Source: Blastococcus sp. (GTDB lineage Bacteria; Actinomycetota; Actinomycetes; Mycobacteriales; Geodermatophilaceae). From it: DNA of 5,697 bases. The notes below the pieces were generated by a model. That model made no database searches and was not told the origin of the DNA. It saw only the letters and a list, made by a program, of their open reading frames with translations. Both the position numbers and the translations under genes were made by a program. The stretch spans positions 1-5,697 of the forward strand of contig JAOPUS010000346.1 in assembly GCA_025963345.1 (NCBI GenBank), read 5' to 3'. This document shows, in pieces, positions 1 through 5,697 of the stretch (position 1 is the stretch's first letter; every line of letters starts with the position of its first letter).

Positions 1-843
<843 letters not shown>

Positions 844-889
844 GACGACTGCCATCGTCTCACCGCGACCGACGCGACGTTGTGCCGGA

Positions 890-1330
890 TCAGCCTGCGG
901 GGCGGGAGACCTTCCCCTCAGCCCGCGCCTTGAGTCCGGCGCAGAACTGACGGAACGAGGGGTTGAGGTCCGGCGTCGTCCGCCCGAGCAAGCCGGCCAG
1001 CGGACCGGAGTGGTCCTCGCGGACGGTGAGCACCGTGCCGCCGTCGTCCTGCGCGTCCAGGGAGTACGTGCGCTCGATGGTGGCCACGCCGAACGGCAGG
1101 CCACCCCGCCAGCGCATCGCCTCCCGGGGCCGGATCTCGGTGACGGTGGCCGAGAACGGGCGGCTGCGGATCATCGTGGCGTAGACGGTGAGCGGCTCAC
1201 CGAGCGCGACCCGGCCGTCCACGCGATCCACCCCCGAGTCCCAGTCGCGCCACGTGCCGACGTCGGTCAGCAGGGCCCACACGTCGGCCGGGCTCGCGTC
1301 GATGCGCGTGACCGCCTCGTAGCTCCTCAC
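890..1330 (-). CDS. SRPBCC (START/polyketide cyclase-like) family protein
   Basis: A 146-residue protein with the layout of a small single-domain SRPBCC protein, a helix-grip fold with a hydrophobic ligand cavity. It opens with a beta strand (YEAVTRIDA), then SPADVWALLTDVGTWRDWDSGV (residues 13-34), the usual helix and Trp-rich turn of the family. Alternating strands follow (ATVTEIRP, MRWRGG, ERTYSLDAQ, GTVLTVREDHSG), with a long C-terminal helix region around NPSFRQFCAGLKARAEG. No signal peptide or membrane segment is visible. The start is a GTG at 1330; the only SD-like sequence (GGGAG on the minus strand, 1343-1347) lies about 12 bases upstream, so initiation is not well supported, but the first strand begins right at this codon. 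It sits between the DUF309 gene (48-base gap) and the malic enzyme gene (46-base gap), probably co-transcribed. The ligand is unknown; binding of a lipid-like or aromatic molecule is a family expectation only. Confidence 0.85.
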   Translation of the reverse strand: MRSYEAVTRIDASPADVWALLTDVGTWRDWDSGVDRVDGRVALGEPLTVYATMIRSRPFSATVTEIRPREAMRWRGGLPFGVATIERTYSLDAQDDGGTVLTVREDHSGPLAGLLGRTTPDLNPSFRQFCAGLKARAEGKVSRPAG

Positions 1331-1378
1331 CCCGGCAGTGTGCTCCCGCAGGTGGTCGCCTGCCAGGGGTCTGCGCCC

Positions 1379-1849
1379 TCAGAGACGCAGGCGCGGCGGT
1401 GCGGTGTCCAGGTCGCGACCGGCTCCGGCCTCGGCCGCGAGCCCGAGGGCCCACGCGGCCAGCCCCTGGACGTCGATGCCGTGCGGCGGCGCGGCCGCGT
1501 ACCCGCCGATGTTGCCGGCGCCGCGCTCCAGCAACGTCACCGCACCGCGGGCGTTGCCCCGCATCGCGTGAGTCAGCCCGACGGCGAGCTGGGCCAGTCC
1601 GCGCCAGAGCTCCCGCTCGGGCTCCGGCGCGGACTTCCACGCATCCTCGAGCACCTCGTGGGCGTGGAAGGGGCGCCCGGCGTCCAGGAGTTCCTGGGCC
1701 TCGGCGAGCGCCTGCGCCGGCGGACGGACGACGCCCTCCGGGGCGCGCTCCTCACCGACGGCGCCGTAGGGCAGCGGCCGGCCGAGGGCGTCACGGGGCC
1801 GGGCGTTGCGGGCACGGCCCTCGTCGTCCCGGTCCCGTCCGCTGGTCAC
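1379..1849 (-). CDS. DUF309 domain-containing protein
   Basis: A 156-residue protein. The N-terminus (about 10-44) is basic and Pro-rich with the RARNARPRDALGRPLPYGA stretch common in actinobacterial members. The helical DUF309 core spans about 45-112. Its hallmark residues are visible: FHAHEVLEDAWK (61-72), then ELWRGLAQLAVGLTHAMRGN (80-99) and GAVTLLERG (102-110). The paired His/Glu residues (His62, His64, Glu65, Glu68, then Trp82, Gln87, His94, Arg97) give the look of a small helical bundle with a conserved polar face; whether it binds metal is not known to me. The biochemical role of the family is not established, so none is assigned. The GTG start at 1849 is supported by a strong SD (GGGGGAGG) nine bases upstream. 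It is first in the minus-strand run that continues into the SRPBCC and malic enzyme genes, and is divergent from egtE. Confidence 0.9.
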   Translation of the reverse strand: MTSGRDRDDEGRARNARPRDALGRPLPYGAVGEERAPEGVVRPPAQALAEAQELLDAGRPFHAHEVLEDAWKSAPEPERELWRGLAQLAVGLTHAMRGNARGAVTLLERGAGNIGGYAAAPPHGIDVQGLAAWALGLAAEAGAGRDLDTAPPRLRL

Positions 1850-1858
1850 GGCGCCGAT

Positions 1859-1866
1859 CCTCCCCC
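1859..1866 (-). promoter_or_regulatory. Shine-Dalgarno of the DUF309 gene
   Basis: On the minus strand this reads GGGGGAGG, nine bases before the GTG at 1849. It decides the start of the DUF309 gene, because the next in-frame candidates have no comparable motif. It also limits any minus-strand promoter of this gene to the stretch right of about 1866. Confidence 0.7.
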
Positions 1867-1907
1867 AGTGCCTCCGGACGGCGCCGGGAAGCCGCCGGGG
1901 AGCTGAG

Positions 1908-1930
1908 CGGCCACAACTACCGTGTGGCCG
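1908..1930 (+). promoter_or_regulatory. Operator-like 8-bp dyad overlapping a putative -10 box at the egtE start
   Basis: A perfect inverted repeat with arms CGGCCACA (1908-1915) and TGTGGCCG (1923-1930) and a 7-base spacer. The hexamer TACCGT (1918-1923) fits the actinobacterial -10 pattern TANNNT and would place transcription start at or next to the GTG at 1930, giving a leaderless egtE mRNA. No clear -35 is visible, and the nearest purine-rich SD-like stretch (GGGGAG, 1897-1902) is too far from the start to serve. A repressor bound here would block the start site. A small mRNA hairpin is the alternative if transcription begins further upstream. The dyad is seen directly; its function is inferred. 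Confidence 0.4.
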
Positions 1931-3063
1931 TGACCGACCCGCAGGACGACCGCCTTCCGCACGAGGACCTGGGCGCCTCCTGGCGCAAGGCCCGCCCCCG
2001 TCCGGCCGGCCGGCACCTCGACAGCGCCGCCTGCAGCCGGCAGAGTCACCGCGCGCTCGAGGCCGCCGCGCACCACGCCCGGCACGAGGCCGAGCTCGGT
2101 GGCTACGTCGCCGAGGCGGCGTCGGACGACCTGCTCCAGCAGGGCCGGTCGGTGATCGGCGGGCTGGCCGGGATGGCCGCGGCCGACGTCGCGTTCGTGG
2201 AATCCGCGCAGGCCGCCCTGATCGCCCTGCTGACCGGCTGGCGGTTGCCCGCCGGGTCCCGCGTCGCCTGCCTGCCCGGTGAGTACGCGCCGAACATCGC
2301 CCAGTTGCGCACCTACGGGCTGCGCCCGGAGCCCCTGCCGGTCGACGGCCTGGGCAGGGCCGACGTCGCGGGGGTCGAGCGTTTGCTCGCGGCCGATCCG
2401 CCGTCCTTCGTGCACCTGACGCACATCCCGAGCCACCGCGGGCTGCTCCAGCCCGCGGCCGAGATCGCCGCGCTGTGCCGCGCGGCGGGTGTGCCCCTGG
2501 TTCTGGACGCCGCCCAGTCGATGGGTCACGCCGACACCGACCTCGGCGCCGACGTCGTCTACGGCACCTCGCGCAAGTGGCTGGCCGGCCCCCGCGGGGT
2601 CGGCGTGCTGTGCGTGCGACCGGCCCTCGCCGCGCAGCTCACCCCGGTCCTGCCCGAGCCGGAGGGCGTGCCGCCGATGCGGGCGTTCGAGTCCGGCGAG
2701 GCGCACGTGGCCGGCCGGGTGGGCCTGGTCGTGGCCGTGGGTGAGCACCTCGCGGCCGGCCCGCACCTGGTGCGGGAACGCCTCGGGGCCATCGGCCGGG
2801 CGACCCGGGAACTGCTCGACGGCGTCGGCGGCTGGCGGGTGATGGAGCCGGTCGACGAGCCGACGGCGACCACCACGCTCGCCCCACCGGAGGGCGTCGA
2901 CGTCGTCGGCACCCGCACCCGGCTGCTCACCGAGCACGGCATCGTGGTCAGCGCGATCGGCCCGGAGCGGGCCCCCGGTGAGATGACCGGCCCCGTGCTG
3001 CGGGTCTCCCCGCACCTGGACGCCACGATCGACGACCTCGAGGCCCTCGCCGCCGCCCTGTGA
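1930..3063 (+). CDS. egtE: Ergothioneine biosynthesis PLP-dependent enzyme EgtE (hercynylcysteine sulfoxide lyase)
   Basis: A 377-residue fold-type I PLP enzyme of the aminotransferase class V group. EgtE cleaves the C-S bond of hercynylcysteine S-oxide, the last step of ergothioneine synthesis, giving the thiol-imidazole antioxidant in the cytosol. EgtE-type signatures in order: HLDSAACSRQS (29-39), HARHEAELGGYVAE, CLPGEYAPN (114-122), SHRG (168-171), VLDAAQ (191-196; Asp193 expected to contact the pyridine nitrogen), TSRKWLAGPRGVGVL with Lys216 as the expected Schiff-base lysine, then VAVGEHLAAGP, GWRVMEPVDEPTA and VLRVSPHLD near the end. Length matches the family. The frame stays open far upstream, so the start is a judgement: GTG 1930 (VTDPQDD) or GTG 1924. 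I chose 1930 because it fits a leaderless start behind TACCGT. The neighbours are not egtA, egtB, egtC or egtD, unlike the clustered arrangement known from mycobacteria. Transcription ends at the palindrome just after the stop. A related cysteine desulfurase-like lyase is the only serious alternative. Confidence 0.88.
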   Translation: MTDPQDDRLPHEDLGASWRKARPRPAGRHLDSAACSRQSHRALEAAAHHARHEAELGGYVAEAASDDLLQQGRSVIGGLAGMAAADVAFVESAQAALIALLTGWRLPAGSRVACLPGEYAPNIAQLRTYGLRPEPLPVDGLGRADVAGVERLLAADPPSFVHLTHIPSHRGLLQPAAEIAALCRAAGVPLVLDAAQSMGHADTDLGADVVYGTSRKWLAGPRGVGVLCVRPALAAQLTPVLPEPEGVPPMRAFESGEAHVAGRVGLVVAVGEHLAAGPHLVRERLGAIGRATRELLDGVGGWRVMEPVDEPTATTTLAPPEGVDVVGTRTRLLTEHGIVVSAIGPERAPGEMTGPVLRVSPHLDATIDDLEALAAAL

Positions 3064-3065
3064 CC

Positions 3066-3111
3066 GACGTTTAGTGCACAAACCGCCCCGGCGGTTTGTG
3101 CACTAAACGTC
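3066..3111. terminator. Bidirectional terminator: 22-bp perfect inverted repeat between convergent genes
   Basis: The arms 3066-3087 (GACGTTTAGTGCACAAACCG then CC) and 3090-3111 are perfect reverse complements around a 2-base centre (CC, 3088-3089). In RNA this gives about a 21-bp stem with a 4-base loop. It starts two bases after the egtE stop and, on the other strand, overlaps the last two bases of the deaminase stop codon (3110-3112), so it serves both converging genes. No U-tract follows on either side, as is common for actinobacterial hairpin terminators. The outer half of each arm is much more AT-rich than the surroundings, and each arm holds the palindrome GTGCAC. It may also belong to a dispersed genomic repeat family; that cannot be seen from one copy. 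Confidence 0.85.
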
Positions 3112-4483
3112 AGGGCCGGGGCGCCTGCATCCGCTCGGACACCCGGCGGTGGACGGCGAGCTGCTCGTCGAGGCCGGCGTGCACCGGGACGCCGTCCTCC
3201 ACGACGAGGCGGCCGCCGACGACGGTGTGCCGCGCCGACACCGGGCCGCAGCGCAGCCACGCCTCCACCGGGTCGGACAAGGCGCCGGCGAACCGCACCC
3301 CGTCCAGGCCCCACACGACCAGGTCACCGCAGGCGCCGACCGACAGCTCGCCGATCTCGCCGGTCCGCCCCAGGCAGGCGGCGCCGCCACGGGTGGCGAT
3401 CTCCAGGGCGTCCCGGGCCGACATCGAGCCCGCACCGCGCCGCAGCTTGCCCTGCAGCATCGCCGTCCGGGCCTCCAGCCACATCGAGGCCGAGTCCGCC
3501 GACGCCGACCCGTCCACGCCGAGCCCCACCGGCGCCCCCGCGGCCCGCAGCTCGGCGACCGGCGCCAGTCCGCTGCCCAGGATCATGTTGGACGACGGGC
3601 AGTGCGCCGCCCCCACCCGCGCGGCGCCCAGGCGCACCACCTCGTCGGGGTTCGGCCAGACGACGTGGGCCAGCCACACGCGGTCGCTCATCCAGCCGAC
3701 GTCGGCGAGGTAGTCGACCGGGCGGCGACCGAACTGCGACAGACAGAAGTCGTTCTCGTCCTCGGTCTCGCACAGGTGGGTGTGCAGCCGGACGTCGAGC
3801 CGCTCGGCCAGCTCCGCGGTCCGGCTCATCAGCGACGTCGAGACGCTGAACGGCGAGCACGGCGCGAGCGCGATCCGCGTCATCGCCAGCGGGGAGCGGT
3901 CGTGGTGGGCCGCGACCAGGCGCTCGGACTCGGCCAGGATCTCGTCGTCGTCCTGCACGACGCTGTCCGGCGGAAGCCCGCCGTCCTTGACCGACAGCGA
4001 CATCGAGCCGCGCGTCGGGTGGAACCGCATCCCCAGGTCACGGGCCGCGGCGACCTCGGCGGAGATCAGGTCGCCGGCGCCGCGCGGGTGCACGTACAGG
4101 TGGTCGGTGGAGGTGGTGCAGCCCCCGAGCGCCAGCTCGGTGAGGCCGACGTAGGCGCTGACGTAGGCCGCCTCCTCGTCCAGGCGCGCCCACAGCGGGT
4201 AGAGCGTGACCAGCCAGTCGAAGAGCCCACCGGTCAGCGCGGGCGCGAACGCGCGGGTCAGGTTCTGGTACAGGTGGTGGTGGGTGTTGACCAGGCCCGG
4301 CGTCACCAGGCAGCCGCGGGCGTCGATCGCGCGCACTGCGTCGGGCTTCGGGTCACCCGGGCCGCCGACACCGCTGATCGCGCCATCGGTGACCGCCACC
4401 CAGCCGCCGACGATCTCCCGCCGGGCGTCGTCGACGGTGGTGAGCAGCTCGGCATCGTGCACGAGCAGGTCAGCGGTCTGCAC
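3110..4483 (-). CDS. 8-oxoguanine deaminase-like amidohydrolase (COG0402 type)
   Basis: A 457-residue metal-dependent deaminase of the amidohydrolase superfamily, expected to hydrolyse an exocyclic amino group from a purine or similar N-heterocycle (8-oxoguanine to urate plus ammonia in the named family). After a beta-sandwich start (1-60) comes PGLVNTHHHLYQN with metal ligands His68 and His70. GGCTTSTDHLYVHP (120-133), FHPTRGSMSLS (154-164) followed by DGGLPPDSVVQDDDEIL, and LAPCSPFSVS (206-215) are typical of the 8-oxoguanine deaminase branch. Further active-site residues are RLHTHLCETEDEN (His236, Glu239), WLAHVVW (His273) and GLGVDGSASADS (Asp324). I chose GTG 4483 because the homologous part begins there and length fits; a GTG at 4558 directly after the upstream stop would add 25 Pro-rich residues and a hairpin region. 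It follows the maleate isomerase gene, probably in one transcript. Related hydroxyatrazine/hydroxy-triazine hydrolases share many motifs, so the true substrate is uncertain. Confidence 0.82.
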   Translation of the reverse strand: MQTADLLVHDAELLTTVDDARREIVGGWVAVTDGAISGVGGPGDPKPDAVRAIDARGCLVTPGLVNTHHHLYQNLTRAFAPALTGGLFDWLVTLYPLWARLDEEAAYVSAYVGLTELALGGCTTSTDHLYVHPRGAGDLISAEVAAARDLGMRFHPTRGSMSLSVKDGGLPPDSVVQDDDEILAESERLVAAHHDRSPLAMTRIALAPCSPFSVSTSLMSRTAELAERLDVRLHTHLCETEDENDFCLSQFGRRPVDYLADVGWMSDRVWLAHVVWPNPDEVVRLGAARVGAAHCPSSNMILGSGLAPVAELRAAGAPVGLGVDGSASADSASMWLEARTAMLQGKLRRGAGSMSARDALEIATRGGAACLGRTGEIGELSVGACGDLVVWGLDGVRFAGALSDPVEAWLRCGPVSARHTVVGGRLVVEDGVPVHAGLDEQLAVHRRVSERMQAPRP

Positions 4484-4523
4484 GCACGCATCTTGCCGGT
4501 GCCGTGTGACGGGCGTGGGGCGT

Positions 4524-4553
4524 GGCGGGTCCGATTGCACGGTCGGACCTGCC
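4524..4553 (-). promoter_or_regulatory. Intercistronic hairpin between maleate isomerase and deaminase genes
   Basis: Inverted repeat GGTCCGA (4528-4534) and TCGGACC (4543-4549) with an 8-base spacer. It extends past one mismatch by GGC/GCC (4524-4526 with 4551-4553). It lies a few bases after the maleate isomerase stop and 41 bases before the chosen deaminase start, with no U-tract. Partial termination, mRNA stabilisation or an operator for a promoter of the deaminase gene are all possible. The repeat is seen directly; the role is inferred. Its presence argues that this stretch is non-coding, supporting the start at 4483 over 4558. Confidence 0.4.
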
Positions 4554-4558
4554 GGCAC

Positions 4559-5371
4559 TCACCGGGATCCGCTGAGCAGCCGCCCCGCACCCGTGATCGA
4601 CGGCGTGTGGCCCAGAGCCCGCAGCACCTCGAAGGTCGTCGCCGTGGCGGCGGTGATCACGGGCAGTCCCAGCTCGTCCTCGACCCGCTGGACGGCGGCC
4701 AGGGACGGCATCTGCACGCACGCGGAGAGCACGATGGCCTCGGCGCCGTCCCGCCGCAGGCCCCGTGCGATGGCCGGCAGCCCCTCGGGGTCCAGCCGCC
4801 CCACGGCCAGGTTGTCCGGCACCTCGAGGGCCACGGCGTCGACGACCTCGACCCCCGCCGCCTCGATGTAGTCGCGCACCATCTGGGTGAGCGGCGCCAT
4901 GTAGGGCGTCACGATGGCCGCCCGCGTGGCGCCGATCGCCTGCAGCGTCCGGACCAGTGCCCCGGCGCTGCTGACCACCTCGGCGGGATGGCCGTTGTCC
5001 CGCGCGGCGTCGGCGATGACCTGCTCGGACTCCTTGTGGGCACCCGCGCCCTGCGCCATGACGGCCACGAGGCAGGCGTAGGCGATCACGTCGACGTCGG
5101 CATCGGAGACCGCGACGGCGCAGTCGGCGGCCTTGCCGACCATCGCCAGCAGCTCCTCGCGATTGACCTGCTTCATCCTCGCCCGAGCCGAGTGGAAGGT
5201 GTACCGGTGCCCGGTCGCCTCGGTCTGGCGGCGGAACAGCTCAGGCAACTCGGTCTCCATCGTGGTGTTCGAGCTCGGCACGATGAGGCCGATCCGGGAC
5301 GAGCCGGCGACCGCGGGTGCCGGGCTGTTCTCGCAGTTCGCTGCGTCCACCGTCGCTGGGTCCATGCTCAT
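4559..5371 (-). CDS. Maleate isomerase (maleate cis-trans isomerase, Asp/Glu racemase superfamily)
   Basis: A 270-residue enzyme expected to convert maleate to fumarate in the cytosol. In known bacteria this completes nicotinate/pyridine ring catabolism by feeding fumarate to the TCA cycle. After a nonconserved tail (1-25), the family begins with RIGLIVPSSNTTMETELPEL (26-45), where the Asn35 region contacts the substrate carboxylate in the superfamily. FHSARARMKQV (59-69) and DVIAYACLVAVMAQG (94-108) follow; the latter carries the first catalytic cysteine, Cys100. Next are VVSSAGALV (131-139), TPYMAPLTQMV, ALEVPDNLAVGR and VLSACVQMPSL, with the second cysteine, Cys217. The two-cysteine spacing agrees with characterised maleate isomerases. 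ATG 5371 is supported by a strong SD (GGAGGAG) ten bases upstream and overlaps the stop of the preceding reading frame (TGATG), implying translational coupling; ATG 5365 is an alternative. It lies between a molybdenum hydroxylase remnant and a deaminase. Arylmalonate decarboxylase or hydantoin racemase are less likely relatives. Confidence 0.88.
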   Translation of the reverse strand: MSMDPATVDAANCENSPAPAVAGSSRIGLIVPSSNTTMETELPELFRRQTEATGHRYTFHSARARMKQVNREELLAMVGKAADCAVAVSDADVDVIAYACLVAVMAQGAGAHKESEQVIADAARDNGHPAEVVSSAGALVRTLQAIGATRAAIVTPYMAPLTQMVRDYIEAAGVEVVDAVALEVPDNLAVGRLDPEGLPAIARGLRRDGAEAIVLSACVQMPSLAAVQRVEDELGLPVITAATATTFEVLRALGHTPSITGAGRLLSGSR

Positions 5372-5697
5372 CAGTAGCCAACTCCTCCATCGGGAAGGTC
5401 CCCTGGTGCGGGGTCCAGGTGAACGTCCGGGACCTCGGTCGCGGTCCCGGCCGTGGGCACGAAGTACTCCATCAGCGAGCCGTTGACCAGCTGCCCGGTC
5501 TCGCGGTCATAGCGCAGTTCCTCGGTCAGCGCAGCGCCGAAACCCTGCGCCAGGGCACCCCGGGCCTGCCCGACGACCGTCGGGTTCGTGGCCACGACGC
5601 TGACCACTGCCTGGCCCTCGTGCGTGGCGACGTCCTGGGGCAGCGCGTAGTAGGGCAGCTGCGGGGCGCCCGGCACCGGCCGCAGCACGCTCCGCGG
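5371..5697 (-). pseudogene. Remnant of a molybdenum hydroxylase large subunit (CoxL/xanthine dehydrogenase type), internally deleted; 5' end outside window
   Basis: An open frame enters from the right edge and runs 108 residues to a stop at 5371. Two parts of one family appear side by side. Residues about 11-37 (APQLPYYALPQDV, then THEGQAVVSVVAT) resemble the early region of the large subunit, usually read as LPYY-L-VGEPVAVVVA. Residues about 38-95 (NPTVVGQARGALAQGFGAAL, then EELRYD, GQLVNGSLMEYFVPTA and VPDVHLDP) resemble the far C-terminal region, usually followed by NPLGVKG-GE. Some 550-600 residues that normally lie between them, including most of the molybdopterin-binding domain, are absent, and the final NPLGVKG-GE segment is also missing. 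The join is in frame around 5572-5590. An intact enzyme would hydroxylate an N-heterocycle or oxidise CO or an aldehyde; this product should be inactive. A short but functional divergent protein cannot be excluded. It is translationally coupled to the maleate isomerase gene by TGATG. Confidence 0.62.
5382..5388 (-). promoter_or_regulatory. Shine-Dalgarno of the maleate isomerase gene
   Basis: The minus strand reads GGAGGAG, ten bases before the ATG at 5371, the best SD in the right-hand block. It lies inside the last codons of the upstream hydroxylase-like frame (Gly-Gly-Val before the stop). The isomerase can therefore be translated whether or not the upstream frame yields a working product. 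Confidence 0.75.

Noticed and set aside
1348..1363. A short inverted repeat GCAGG/CCTGC with a 6-base loop in the DUF309-SRPBCC gap
   Set aside because: Five-bp G/C-rich arms are expected by chance in DNA this GC-rich. There is no U-tract and no start or promoter element linked to it.
1399..1929. An N-terminal extension of egtE back to 1399
   Set aside because: The frame is open, but the extra 177 residues are Arg/Pro/Ala-rich, overlap the DUF309 gene antisense and have no counterpart in EgtE proteins, which begin about where the GTG at 1930 lies.
1846..3081. A 411-codon open frame on the minus strand opposite egtE
   Set aside because: Antisense shadow of egtE with no recognisable motif; egtE carries the PLP lysine and family signatures in the correct frame.
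4550..4557. The 8-bp palindrome TGCCGGCA
   Set aside because: Short G/C palindromes are frequent in this composition; apart from its partial overlap with the hairpin already listed, nothing supports a function.
3149..5377. A 742-codon open frame on the plus strand across the whole right-hand block
   Set aside because: It is antisense to the deaminase, isomerase and hydroxylase fragment, which all show clear family motifs. Its translation is low-complexity (Arg, Gly, His, Gln, Pro-rich), as expected of a shadow frame in GC-rich DNA.

Overview
The window is very GC-rich, with strong third-position G/C bias, GTG starts and tight gene packing. This points to a high-GC actinomycete. An ergothioneine-pathway EgtE and an actinobacterial-type DUF309 protein support that; the genus cannot be fixed from this sequence.

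Left block (1-1849, all minus strand): a probable three-gene run reads leftwards. It holds a DUF309 protein, a small SRPBCC/START-fold protein and an ACT-domain NAD-type malic enzyme whose C-terminus lies beyond the left edge. Gaps are 48 and 46 bases.

Middle (1850-3111): an 80-base divergent spacer separates this run from egtE on the plus strand. EgtE is the PLP-dependent C-S lyase of the last step of ergothioneine biosynthesis, and it stands here without egtA, egtB, egtC or egtD. An 8-bp perfect dyad lies over the egtE start and a possible -10 box, suggesting leaderless, possibly regulated expression. The gene ends at a striking 22-bp perfect inverted repeat that it shares with the convergent gene on the right, probably a bidirectional terminator.

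Right block (3110-5697, all minus strand): read in transcription order, this holds (i) what looks like a collapsed remnant of a molybdenum hydroxylase (CoxL/xanthine dehydrogenase type) large subunit, (ii) a maleate isomerase of the Asp/Glu racemase superfamily, overlapping it by one base, and (iii) an amidohydrolase closest to 8-oxoguanine deaminase. This combination suggests catabolism of an N-heterocycle (purine, pyridine or pyrimidine type), with maleate turned to fumarate. The hydroxylase fragment in view appears to have lost most of its catalytic domain.

I found no tRNA, rRNA, CRISPR array, insertion sequence or phage gene. No gene-free stretch exceeds 100 bases. The items most worth checking are the internally deleted hydroxylase, the orphan egtE with its start-site dyad, and the 22-bp palindrome between the convergent genes.
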